DNA from: an uncultured Eubacteriales bacterium
GTDB lineage: Bacteria; Bacillota; Clostridia; Oscillospirales; Acutalibacteraceae
Assembly: GCA_958417225.1 (NCBI GenBank)
Contig: CATZCM010000022.1
Span: forward strand, 1 to 25,696
DNA: 25,696 bases
Reading direction: 5' to 3'
The position numbers were made by a program, and so were the translations under genes. The notes beneath the pieces were generated by a model that searched no databases, was not told where the DNA came from, and worked only from the letters and a program-made list of their open reading frames with translations. Below, in pieces: positions 7,612 to 15,766 of the stretch. Position 1 is the first letter of the stretch. Every line of letters starts with the position of its first letter.

Positions 7612-9748
7612 AAATAAAAAAGCTTTGCAGATAGCGTTGGCTGGAAACCCTAATAGTGGAAAAACTACACTGTTTAATCAGCTTACGGGAAGTAATCAGT
7701 ATGTGGGCAATTGGCCAGGAGTTACTGTGGAAAAGAAAGTTGGAAGGATGCAATATGAAAATCAAGAAATTGATGTAGTTGATTTACCAGGGATTTATTC
7801 ACTGTCTCCGTATTCTCAAGAGGAAATTGTGAGTAGAAACTGCATTATAAATGATAATCCTGATATTATAATTAATATAGTGGATTCAACTAATCTGGAA
7901 AGAAATTTGTATCTGACAACTCAGATTATGGAACTTAACGTTCCAATGATAATTGCACTGAATATGACGGATATTTTGGAAAAACGTGGTGATAAGTTAA
8001 ATGCAAAAGTTTTACAAAAAGAGCTTGGAGTGCCAGTTGTAAAAATTTCGGCAAGCAAAGGGACTGGTATAGCGGAACTTATTAAATTATCAGTTGAACT
8101 TGCTTCGTCGAATTATATACCAAAAAGGTATAACATATATTCACCAAAAGTTGTTGATGTAATTAGTTCAATAGAAAAGGTGATTGATGAGTCTCCGTAC
8201 GTTTTGCCACATCAAAAAAATAGATTTACAGCTGTGAAATTTTTTGAAGGAGATATGGTTGCGTGGCATGATGTGAAAATTAGTAAGGAAGATAAAGAAA
8301 AAATAGAGTCGTACAGGAAAGAGATACCTATAACTCAAAATGTGGATCATACCATGATTATTGCAGATGAGAGGTATAAGTACATATGCCATATTTGTGT
8401 GCACGCAGTTACAAAATTACCTTCCAACCAAAAATTAACGTGGTCAGACAAAATTGATAAAATTGTCACTAATCGCTTTTTAGCTATACCTGTGTTTTTG
8501 TTTGTTATGTTGTTGACATTCTTTATTACATTCGGGCCAATAGGTGGGGTTGTATACAATAGCATGGAAACTTTAATAGATACTATTGCATCTAATTTAC
8601 AGAAATCACTTATTTCGCTTGGTGCATCAGATTGGGCTGTAAGTTTAGTAACTGACGGTGTGATACATGGGGTGGGTGCAGTGCTTGCATTTTTACCACA
8701 GATTTTGATTCTGTTTACAATACTCTCAATATTGGAAGATAGCGGGTATATGGCACGTGCAGCGTTTATTATGGATCACCTTCTTAGAAAGATAGGTCTT
8801 TCGGGAAAGGCTTTTGTACCAATGTTGATGGGATTTGGGTGTACGGTTCCAGCTGTGCTTGCAACTAAGGCACTTGATACGGACAAAGATAAACGCTTGA
8901 CGATATTGATTACGCCGTTTATGTCGTGTAGTGCTAAAATGACTGTGTATGCTTTGTTTGTTGGAGTTTTCTTTAGAACGCATCAAGCACTTATTATTTT
9001 GTCAATATACCTTCTTGGGATTTTTATTGCTGTAGTTACAGCACTTTTGTTTAAGGATAAGATAATGAAAGGGCATGCATCTCCATTTGTTATGGAACTT
9101 CCACCATATAGAATGCCTACTGTTAAAACTCTGTGGTTACATATATCTGAAAGAGTGAAGGACTTCGTAGTAAAAGCAGGGACGGTAATTCTTGGTGCTA
9201 ATATAATTATTTGGTTTTTGCAATCATTTGACATGAGTTTCGAGTTTACTACCGACAACTCAGTTAGTATACTTTCTCAGATTGGGACATTAATTTCACC
9301 ACTATTTTCGTTTTGTGGGTTTGGGGATTGGAAAGCGGCAGTTTCACTTATAACGGGTTTAATTGCAAAAGAATCTGTTGTTGCGACAATGAGCGTTTTG
9401 TATGGGGGAGTGTCAAATTTAAGTAAGGCTTTCACTCCATTATCTGCGTATGCATTTATGGTTTTTGTGTTGCTATATACTCCGTGTGTGGCGGCTATGT
9501 CAGCGATTGCAAAAGAAATGAAAAGTGTAAAATGGACTATATTTACGATAATTTATCAATTAGTAGTTGCATGGTTTGTAGCAGCTTTAGTATATCAATT
9601 TGGTCTACTTATTTCTAATATAAATGGCGTTATTGTAATCTTAGCATTGTTAGCGGTGCTGATTATGATATTCTACATAGTGAAATCTTATCGGAAGGGT
9701 AAGTGTCCGCCATGTTCAGGACAATGTAATCATTGTTCTCGGAAGTAA
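7604..9748 (+). CDS. feoB: Ferrous iron transporter FeoB with C-terminal Cys tail
   Basis: Inner-membrane Fe2+ importer with a G-protein domain. G1 GNPNSGKT (14-21), G2 around PGVTVEKK (38-45), G3 DLPG (60-63) and G4 NMTD (120-123) are visible. A helical region and about eight membrane segments with Gate motifs follow (GFGCTVPAVLATKA; CSAKMTVYALFV; KESVVATM). After the last normal segment there is a further helix (about 677-694) and a basic Cys-rich end, CPPCSGQCNHCSRK (701-714). That end is like the separate small FeoB-associated Cys-rich membrane protein found beside feoB in many Firmicutes, so this looks like a fusion. Length 714. It ends one base before the convergent ABC gene, with no terminator hairpin visible between them. 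Confidence 0.95.
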   Translation: MSKNKKALQIALAGNPNSGKTTLFNQLTGSNQYVGNWPGVTVEKKVGRMQYENQEIDVVDLPGIYSLSPYSQEEIVSRNCIINDNPDIIINIVDSTNLERNLYLTTQIMELNVPMIIALNMTDILEKRGDKLNAKVLQKELGVPVVKISASKGTGIAELIKLSVELASSNYIPKRYNIYSPKVVDVISSIEKVIDESPYVLPHQKNRFTAVKFFEGDMVAWHDVKISKEDKEKIESYRKEIPITQNVDHTMIIADERYKYICHICVHAVTKLPSNQKLTWSDKIDKIVTNRFLAIPVFLFVMLLTFFITFGPIGGVVYNSMETLIDTIASNLQKSLISLGASDWAVSLVTDGVIHGVGAVLAFLPQILILFTILSILEDSGYMARAAFIMDHLLRKIGLSGKAFVPMLMGFGCTVPAVLATKALDTDKDKRLTILITPFMSCSAKMTVYALFVGVFFRTHQALIILSIYLLGIFIAVVTALLFKDKIMKGHASPFVMELPPYRMPTVKTLWLHISERVKDFVVKAGTVILGANIIIWFLQSFDMSFEFTTDNSVSILSQIGTLISPLFSFCGFGDWKAAVSLITGLIAKESVVATMSVLYGGVSNLSKAFTPLSAYAFMVFVLLYTPCVAAMSAIAKEMKSVKWTIFTIIYQLVVAWFVAALVYQFGLLISNINGVIVILALLAVLIMIFYIVKSYRKGKCPPCSGQCNHCSRK

Positions 9749-9749
9749 T

Positions 9750-10421
9750 TTATGCGAGGATTTTACCATCATTTATGGTTATCTGTCGGGAAGCCTCGTT
9801 TGCGATGGAATTATCGTGTGTGATAAGAACTAATGTGTGTCCTTGAAAATGCAATTGTTTTAATATTTGAAGGATTTCTACGCTTGATGCTTGGTCTAAA
9901 TTACCTGTCGGTTCATCAGCAAAAATGAGTGGGGGATTTCCTGCAATGGCTCGGGCAATAGCAACGCGTTGTTGTTGTCCTCCTGACATTTGGTTTGGTT
10001 TGTGATGCATTCTATTTTTTAAGCCAACTTTACAGAGTGATTCTTTGGCGAGTATCTCACGGTTGCTTTTTTTTATGTTTCGATATATTAATGGAAGCTC
10101 TACATTTTCTAAAGCAGTTAGGTTGGGAATGAGGTTGAATCCTTGAAATATGAATCCGATAGTTTGGTTTCGAATGTGTGCGAGTTCATTTTCACAGAGG
10201 TTGGATACGTCTTTGTCCATTAATATATATTTTCCACTTGTTGGGGTGTCGAGGCAGCCTAGTATATTCATTAGTGTTGACTTGCCAGATCCGGATTTTC
10301 CGATGATTGCCACAAACTCTCCATCGTCTATCGAAAGGGAAATATTGTTAAGTGCAATTACGCGAGTTTCCTTATTATTGTAATTTTTATAGATATTTTG
10401 TATATTTATCATTTTTGACAT
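9750..10421 (-). CDS. ABC transporter ATP-binding protein, MacB/LolD type
   Basis: ATPase subunit of a MacB/LolD/SalX-type exporter or lipoprotein/antimicrobial-peptide ABC system. It is a complete nucleotide-binding domain of 223 residues: Walker A GKSGSGKST (41-49), Q-loop FQGFNLIP (92-99), signature MSGGQQQR (145-152), Walker B LIFADEP (165-171), D-loop and H-loop THD (201-203). AGGAGG lies 11 bases before the ATG at 10421. It is unusual in standing alone: neither neighbour is a permease (the gene beyond its start is a phosphohexomutase on the other strand, and feoB meets it tail to tail). It may serve a permease encoded elsewhere. Confidence 0.9.
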   Translation of the reverse strand: MSKMINIQNIYKNYNNKETRVIALNNISLSIDDGEFVAIIGKSGSGKSTLMNILGCLDTPTSGKYILMDKDVSNLCENELAHIRNQTIGFIFQGFNLIPNLTALENVELPLIYRNIKKSNREILAKESLCKVGLKNRMHHKPNQMSGGQQQRVAIARAIAGNPPLIFADEPTGNLDQASSVEILQILKQLHFQGHTLVLITHDNSIANEASRQITINDGKILA

Positions 10422-10463
10422 GTCCGTAAAATCCTCCTAAAGTGAAAATTTTAAAAATATACT

Positions 10464-10492
10464 TTATTTATACCCACAAAAAGTATTATAAT
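10464..10492 (+). promoter_or_regulatory. Promoter for the phosphohexomutase gene
   Basis: A perfect TATAAT (10487-10492) has a weak TTTATT (10464-10469) 17 bases upstream, 56 bases before the start at 10549. The same spot reads TATAAT on the minus strand (10490-10485), so divergent transcription toward the ABC gene could share it, but no good minus-strand -35 is seen. Confidence 0.45.
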
Positions 10493-10548
10493 GTAATTGA
10501 AGTAAAATTTAGTATTATTATTTTTAGGTTTATGAAAGGAGCAAAAAA

Positions 10549-12060
10549 ATGCTAAATGCTTATTGGAGACAATTTAAAAGTGGTTCGGATATAAGAGGAG
10601 TTGCAACTCCAAATCCGGCAACCGGAGAACAAATTAATCTTACAAATGATGTTGTGAAAATGATTTCACTTGGGTTTGTGACGTATCTTTTGAGACAAAC
10701 CAAAAAAACGTGTCAGCAATTGAGGATTGCTGTAGGGCATGATTCTAGAATATCTGCTGGCCGCATAAAAAATCACGTGATTGCTAGCCTTGTGCATTCT
10801 GGTGTGAAAGTAATTGATATGGGGTTGTCATCTACTCCAGCGATGTTTATGTCAATTGCAGAATTTGGTTGCGATGCGGCTATTGAAATAACGGCTAGCC
10901 ATCACCCTGCACATAAAAATGGATTTAAGTTTTTTACAAGAATGGGTGGGGTTAGTGAAGAGGATATAGATGATATTCTTCAATATGCTCAAGATGGATT
11001 GTTGCCACCTAAGAATTTTATGGGTTCGTGCGATGAGATGAATTTTATGAATATGTATGCGTCATACCTTGGTAGCATAATACGTCGCGGAGTGAATTCA
11101 AACGTGGACTACGATCATCCGCTTGCAGGGTTTAAGATCATAGTGGATGCTGGTAATGGAGTAGGAGGTTTCTATGCTAAAAGAGTACTTGAACCACTCG
11201 GAGCAGACATAGAAGGAAGTCAGTTTTTAAAACCGGACGGGCTTTTCCCAAATCATATTCCAAACCCAGAAGCAAAAGAAGCTATTGGTTCACTGAGAAA
11301 AGCAGTTTTTGAAACAAAGGCTGATTTAGGGATTATTTTTGATACAGATGTTGATCGAGCAGCAATTGTGGATTATAATGGAAATGAGTTAAATAGAGAG
11401 AAATTAATTGCGTTGGCCTCAATGATAGCTTTGGAAGGAAATGAAGGCGGAACTATAGTTACAGATTCAGTTACCTCTGATAATCTGACTAAGTATATAG
11501 AAAAGAAATTTGGGTGTAAACATAGAAGGTTTAAACGTGGGTATAAAAATGTGATAAATGAGGCTAAGAGGCTCGAAAGTGAGGGCGTGAATGTTCCTCT
11601 TGCAATAGAAACATCAGGGCATGCTGCGTTTCGCGATAATAATTTCTTAGATGATGGAGCATACCTTATTACAAAGCTTATAGTGAAGTTTGTTGAAGGT
11701 AAACGGCGAAGTATGTCGCTTACCGACTTTATTGTGGATTTTCCTGAACCAGCAGAAACTGAAGATTACCGACTAAAAATAAATGGGACTAATTTTAAAT
11801 ACTATGGTGAAGGAGTAATAAATCGCCTTGGAGATTTTGCAAATATGAGGGATGGCTGGACTGTTTTAGATAGTTGTGAAGGTGTTCGAGTTGCAGTTGA
11901 TAAGGGTAATGGAGATGGGTGGTTTATGTTAAGACTTAGTGTTCATGATCCTGTTATGCCGCTGCATATTGAAAGCAATGTTAAGGGTGGATGCGATGAA
12001 ATATTAAGTGTACTTAAAGAATTTTTCGCCAAGGAAGAAGGTATTGGGGTAATAGAATAA
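10549..12060 (+). CDS. Phosphohexomutase (phosphomannomutase/phosphoglucomutase)
   Basis: Alpha-D-phosphohexomutase, interconverting hexose 1- and 6-phosphates for envelope sugar-nucleotide synthesis. The catalytic loop is TASHHP (115-120), with the phosphoserine at Ser117; many homologues have TASHNP or TASHLP. The Mg-binding loop is DTDVDR (265-270), the sugar-binding loop ETSGH (354-358), and the C-terminal phosphate-binding region is GWFMLRLSVHDPVMPLHIES (457-476). All four domains are present in 503 residues. AAAGGAG precedes the ATG. Glucose versus mannose preference cannot be decided from these motifs. It may supply precursors for the glycosylation genes further right, though it is not linked to them in one transcript. 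Confidence 0.9.
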   Translation: MLNAYWRQFKSGSDIRGVATPNPATGEQINLTNDVVKMISLGFVTYLLRQTKKTCQQLRIAVGHDSRISAGRIKNHVIASLVHSGVKVIDMGLSSTPAMFMSIAEFGCDAAIEITASHHPAHKNGFKFFTRMGGVSEEDIDDILQYAQDGLLPPKNFMGSCDEMNFMNMYASYLGSIIRRGVNSNVDYDHPLAGFKIIVDAGNGVGGFYAKRVLEPLGADIEGSQFLKPDGLFPNHIPNPEAKEAIGSLRKAVFETKADLGIIFDTDVDRAAIVDYNGNELNREKLIALASMIALEGNEGGTIVTDSVTSDNLTKYIEKKFGCKHRRFKRGYKNVINEAKRLESEGVNVPLAIETSGHAAFRDNNFLDDGAYLITKLIVKFVEGKRRSMSLTDFIVDFPEPAETEDYRLKINGTNFKYYGEGVINRLGDFANMRDGWTVLDSCEGVRVAVDKGNGDGWFMLRLSVHDPVMPLHIESNVKGGCDEILSVLKEFFAKEEGIGVIE

Positions 12061-12151
12061 AAAGTTATTTGGAGTAAATTTTATATGAATGCATAGCTTT
12101 TTATTATAGAAGTTTTCGAATAAAGTGCATTTTATTTGGATAAATGAAAAT

Positions 12152-12190
12152 ATAAACTGGAGCTAACATAGTTTGATAGCCCCAGTTTAT
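12152..12190. terminator. Hairpin between phosphohexomutase and aroA
   Basis: ATAAACTGG-A-GCTA (12152-12165) pairs with TAGC-C-CCAGTTTAT (12177-12190): 13 pairs around one A-C mismatch, 11-base loop. On the plus strand the tail is TGTGTTATTGG, a poor U tract; on the minus strand the tail is richer in T. It may be a weak terminator for the phosphohexomutase gene or a leader structure for aroA. Confidence 0.45.
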
Positions 12191-12239
12191 TGTGTTATTG
12201 GACAGTTGATAAAAATAGTGTGAAAGGTGACTGGTAAAT

Positions 12240-13481
12240 GTGAGCGAGGTTATGAGGGTGTTACCGTCAAAACTTAGTGGGGAGATCAGTGTGCCCACAT
12301 CTAAAAGTATAGCCCATAGATCTATAATTTGTGCTGCTTTGGCGAGTGGTTTGACTTTTATTGAGGATATTACATTTTCACGCGATGTAATGGAAACAAT
12401 CCATGTGGTAAAAAGTTTAGGTGTAAGTGTTCAAAATTGCAGTGAACGAAGTGTATCTATAAAAAGTGATGGTTTGGTTAATAGTCACGATATTGTCTGT
12501 AACATAAAGGAATCGGCTTCGACACTTAGATTTATGATACCGATACTTGCAGCGCTTGGTGTTAGTGTAAAGTATGTTCTTGGGAATAGGTTAGCCAAAA
12601 GGCCGCTTGATGTGTATATGGATATGTTGCCAAAGTTTGGTGTGAATTTAAAAAAAGATGATACTGTGTTGAAAGTTTCGGGGCGTTTGAATCCAGGCAG
12701 GTTTTTGATAAGAGGTGATGTTAGTTCTCAATTTGTGTCGGGAATGTTGATTGCGTTGCCAATGCTTGAAACTGATAGCGAAATTATATTAGAATCACCT
12801 TTACAATCAAGCTCATATGTTGATATGACATGCCAAGTTATGAATGATTTTGGAGTGAAAGTGAAAAAAACAAAATCGGGTTTTTTTGTGGAAGGTGGAC
12901 AACATTATATACATACGAAAAAAGTTGTTGAAGGCGATTGGTCAGCAGCAGCGTTTTGGTTGATGTCGGGCTCTGTACGTGTAAATAATGTGAATATGAG
13001 TTCAATACAAGGAGACAAAAAATGCATTGAATTGTTCAAAAGGTTTAACTTGATGAAATTAGGTTATTGTGATGATAATTTAATAGAAGTTGACGCTAGT
13101 GATATACCTGACCTTGTACCAATATTGTCTGTTGCAGCAGGTGCATCTGGTGGGACAACATGCATAACAAATATTTCAAGACTTAGAAGTAAGGAATCTA
13201 ATCGTGTTAGCTCAATTGTGTCAATGTTATCTCGGTTAGGAGTGAGTGCGCTAGAGGAGAAAAATGATATTATTATTGTCGGGAAAGGTTCGTTTCGTGG
13301 AGGTGTAATGATAGATGGTTGGAATGATCATCGAATTGTTATGGCTGCGGCGATTGCAGCACTGTATGCGGATGATTTTATTGACATTACGGATCCGTTT
13401 AGTGTGTGTAAGTCATATCCGGGATTTTGGGCTGATTACAATAATTTAGGGGGAATTGCTAGTGTCATCAATTTACGGTGA
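12240..13481 (+). CDS. aroA: 5-enolpyruvylshikimate-3-phosphate synthase
   Basis: Transfers enolpyruvyl from PEP to shikimate 3-phosphate, sixth step of the shikimate pathway. Motifs: TSKSIAHR (20-27) with Lys22 and Arg27, ESASTLRF (91-98), the basic loop RLAKRPLD (117-124), GDVSSQFVSGML (159-170), IPDLVPILSVAA (289-300) with the catalytic Asp291, RLRSKESNR (314-322), and DHRIVMAAA (363-371). Length 413 is normal. Ala93 stands where most relatives have the glycine equivalent to E. coli Gly96. Start chosen at GTG 12240, with AAAGGTG 11 bases before it; ATG 12252 is possible but lacks a spaced site. Its end overlaps aroC. Confidence 0.95.
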   Translation: MSEVMRVLPSKLSGEISVPTSKSIAHRSIICAALASGLTFIEDITFSRDVMETIHVVKSLGVSVQNCSERSVSIKSDGLVNSHDIVCNIKESASTLRFMIPILAALGVSVKYVLGNRLAKRPLDVYMDMLPKFGVNLKKDDTVLKVSGRLNPGRFLIRGDVSSQFVSGMLIALPMLETDSEIILESPLQSSSYVDMTCQVMNDFGVKVKKTKSGFFVEGGQHYIHTKKVVEGDWSAAAFWLMSGSVRVNNVNMSSIQGDKKCIELFKRFNLMKLGYCDDNLIEVDASDIPDLVPILSVAAGASGGTTCITNISRLRSKESNRVSSIVSMLSRLGVSALEEKNDIIIVGKGSFRGGVMIDGWNDHRIVMAAAIAALYADDFIDITDPFSVCKSYPGFWADYNNLGGIASVINLR

Positions 13482-14535
13482 AAAAGTGAAAATTTCTATT
13501 TTTGGGGAAAGTCACGGTGAAGCCATTGGAGCGGTGATTGATGGATTAGAGTCAGGGTATTTTATAGATTTTGACGAAATCGCATCTCAAATGAAAAGAA
13601 GAGCTCCGGGATATAATAACTTGAGTACTGCGAGAAAAGAACCTGATGAGGTTGAAGTACTTTCTGGAATAAAAAACGGTTTTACGATAGGTTCACCTGT
13701 TGTAGGTATAATTAGAAATAAAAATGTTCATTCAAGTGATTATGCCGATATGTGTAATGTAATGAGACCGGGTCATGCAGATTACACTTTGCGTATGAAA
13801 TACGGTGATTTTACAGATTTGAGGGGGGGAGGTCATTTATCAGGTAGACTTACTGCACCAATGACGTTTGCAGGTGCAGTGTGTAGACAGATACTTTACA
13901 AGAAAGGTGTTAAGGTAATTGCCCATGCATATTCTATCGGAGATGTTTGTGATGATGCATTTGATTCGGTTGATGTGAATTTTGAGCTAATGGATAGATT
14001 GCGAAATGAATTTTTTCCTGTGATATCTAGTAAAAAGAAAGATAAAATGAAGGAATTGATCCAATCTGTTAAAAAAGATGGCGATAGCATTGGTGGAGTG
14101 ATTGAATGTGCAATAGTGGGAGTTTCAGCTGGAATCGGAGATCCGGTATTTGGCGGTGTTGAAAATAAAATATCATCTGCAATGTTTGCTATACCTGGAT
14201 TGAAAGGGATAGAATTTGGATCTGGCTTTTTGTCGTCGCAAATGCGTGGTAGTGAAAATAACGATGAGTTTATTGTGAAAAATAGAATTGTATCAACAGT
14301 TAGCAATCATAGTGGAGGAATACTTGGTGGTATTAGTTCTGGAATGCCGATAATTTTTCGGGTAGCGATTAAACCGACTCCGTCTATTGCAAAATTACAA
14401 AAGTCAGTTAATCTTGAAACTTTGGAAAACACTACTATACAAGTTATTGGTCGACACGATCCGTGCATAGTTCCAAGAGCAATACCAGTTGTTGAAGCGC
14501 TTGCTTCGATTGCCATTTTGGACATGATGAGGTGA
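13462..14535 (+). CDS. aroC: Chorismate synthase
   Basis: FMN-dependent 1,4-elimination of phosphate from EPSP to give chorismate, last shikimate step. Visible: GESHGEAIGAVIDGL near the N-terminus, RRAPG, RPGHADYT, GGGHLSGRLTAP, GSGF, the NHSGGILGGISSG segment and RHDPCIVPRAIPVVEALA near the C-terminus, all family signatures. Start chosen at GTG 13462 (Met-Ser-Ser-Ile-Tyr-Gly), because AGGGGG (13448-13453) is 8 bases upstream; a TTG at 13456 would lie only 2 bases from it. The protein is then 357 residues. It overlaps aroA by 20 bases, so the pair is co-transcribed and probably translationally coupled. Confidence 0.95.
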   Translation: MSSIYGEKVKISIFGESHGEAIGAVIDGLESGYFIDFDEIASQMKRRAPGYNNLSTARKEPDEVEVLSGIKNGFTIGSPVVGIIRNKNVHSSDYADMCNVMRPGHADYTLRMKYGDFTDLRGGGHLSGRLTAPMTFAGAVCRQILYKKGVKVIAHAYSIGDVCDDAFDSVDVNFELMDRLRNEFFPVISSKKKDKMKELIQSVKKDGDSIGGVIECAIVGVSAGIGDPVFGGVENKISSAMFAIPGLKGIEFGSGFLSSQMRGSENNDEFIVKNRIVSTVSNHSGGILGGISSGMPIIFRVAIKPTPSIAKLQKSVNLETLENTTIQVIGRHDPCIVPRAIPVVEALASIAILDMMR

Positions 14536-14580
14536 TTTTTGGTGAATAAATAGATTTTTTTAAAATACTAAAATAATCTC

Positions 14581-14609
14581 TTGTATTTGTCTTTTTTGTC
14601 GAGTATAAT
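14581..14609 (+). promoter_or_regulatory. Promoter for the cyclophilin lipoprotein gene
   Basis: TTGTAT (14581-14586), 17-base spacer, TATAAT (14604-14609), about 60 bases before the start at 14671. Confidence 0.55.
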
Positions 14610-14670
14610 GTTAATTGTATTTTAGAAATTTGTTTCAGTTTTTATTTTATTTCGGTAAAGGGTGAGTGTT

Positions 14671-15384
14671 TTGAAAAGAGGTTTTATTTTTGTTTTAACG
14701 ATGATATCTTTATTATTTTTAGGAGGTTGTGGTGAAAAGATGAAAGTAGGTTCTCAATTAGAAAAACCAAGGAATGGTGAGGAAATAGCAGTAATGACAA
14801 CAAGCAAAGGTGTAATTAAAATGAGGTTTTTTCAAAGTGTAGCACCAAAAGCTGTAGAGAATTTTAAAACACATGCGAAAAATGGATATTATAATGGATT
14901 GCTGTTCCATAGGGTAATAAATAATTTTATGATCCAAACTGGAGATCCAAATGGCAATGGTACTGGCGGCAAAAGTATTTGGGGATCAGCTTTTGAGGAT
15001 GAGTTTAGCGATAAGGTGCTGAATATTAGAGGTGCAGTTGCTATGGCTAACAGTGGCCCGAATACTAATGGAAGCCAATTTTTTATAAATCAGACGAGTA
15101 AGGACAATTTTGTTGGTTGGGATCGTTTGAAAATTTCGTATCGGGATATGATGGATTTTTCTAAGATTACTGATGAAGTGGAAAAATTGTATGATGAGAA
15201 TGGTGGCAATCCATATTTAGATGGGGCTTTTAGTACTCAAAAAAGAGGACATACGGTATTTGCACAAGTTTTTGAAGGTATGGATGTGGTTGATAGCATT
15301 GCTTCGGTAGAAACGGATTACAATGATAAACCAAAATCTGATATAAAAATAGAAAAAATTGAATTTGAAAAATATGAAGGGTAG
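14671..15384 (+). CDS. Cyclophilin-type peptidyl-prolyl isomerase lipoprotein
   Basis: Cis-trans prolyl isomerase anchored outside the membrane as a lipoprotein, probably helping exported proteins fold. A short signal peptide with lipobox LGGC (lipidated Cys about residue 20) is followed by a cyclophilin domain: LLFHRVINNFMIQTGDPNGNGTGG, the EDEF segment, and AMANSGPNTNGSQFFINQ, with a late GHTVFAQVFEGMDVVD. About 40 residues (KISYRDMMDF...NPYLDG) are inserted before the last strand region. Start is taken as TTG 14671, because AAAGGGTGAG is correctly spaced for it and too close to an upstream GTG at 14662. The protein is about 238 residues. Two small membrane-protein genes follow closely. Confidence 0.9.
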   Translation: MKRGFIFVLTMISLLFLGGCGEKMKVGSQLEKPRNGEEIAVMTTSKGVIKMRFFQSVAPKAVENFKTHAKNGYYNGLLFHRVINNFMIQTGDPNGNGTGGKSIWGSAFEDEFSDKVLNIRGAVAMANSGPNTNGSQFFINQTSKDNFVGWDRLKISYRDMMDFSKITDEVEKLYDENGGNPYLDGAFSTQKRGHTVFAQVFEGMDVVDSIASVETDYNDKPKSDIKIEKIEFEKYEG

Positions 15385-15395
15385 GTCGGTATCAG

Positions 15396-15746
15396 ATGAA
15401 AGATTTCGATGAATTTAATGTGAAGTTTTTATCTGTAGTATCGTATATTGGCCCGTTATATTTGATAGGTAAGTTTTCAGTTGAAAAAGATTCAGAACAG
15501 GTTAAGTTCCATAATAAACAGGGTGAAATACTTTTTTATGTCTTTTGTGTACTGTATTTCATATGTGCGCTTTTGCACTTAGTGGAGAAGTTAACTAGTG
15601 GTGTGATTGAATTGGTTGCTTTTTTGATGACAGTTGGGGTGTCGGTTGCCTTAATAATACTTATGCTGATTGGTGTTACAAGTGCATTTAAAGGTACAAA
15701 AGTGAGGTTACCTATTGTAAGTTTGTTTGTTGGGAATAGTAAGTAA
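15396..15746 (+). CDS. Small membrane protein, Tic20/DUF4870-like (first)
   Basis: A 116-residue protein with three to four hydrophobic segments (about 10-30, 45-67, 75-100). The pattern YIGPLYLIGKFSVEKDSEQVKFHNKQGEILFYV matches the DUF4870/Tic20-like family, in which a short YIG...P segment and a F-H-x-(N/K)-Q-G motif precede the second helix. Function in bacteria is not established. It starts 11 bases after the isomerase gene and precedes a second member of the same family, so a joint envelope role is likely but unproved. Confidence 0.7.
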   Translation: MKDFDEFNVKFLSVVSYIGPLYLIGKFSVEKDSEQVKFHNKQGEILFYVFCVLYFICALLHLVEKLTSGVIELVAFLMTVGVSVALIILMLIGVTSAFKGTKVRLPIVSLFVGNSK

Positions 15747-15766
15747 AAATAATAGGTGGTGGTTTT

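Noticed and set aside
13456..13461. TTG start at 13456 for aroC
   Set aside because: It lies 2 bases from AGGGGG; GTG 13462 is 8 bases away and gives the usual chorismate synthase N-terminus.
13896..14306. 136-codon minus-strand frame inside aroC
   Set aside because: It is opposite a clear chorismate synthase core and has a composition expected of an antisense frame.
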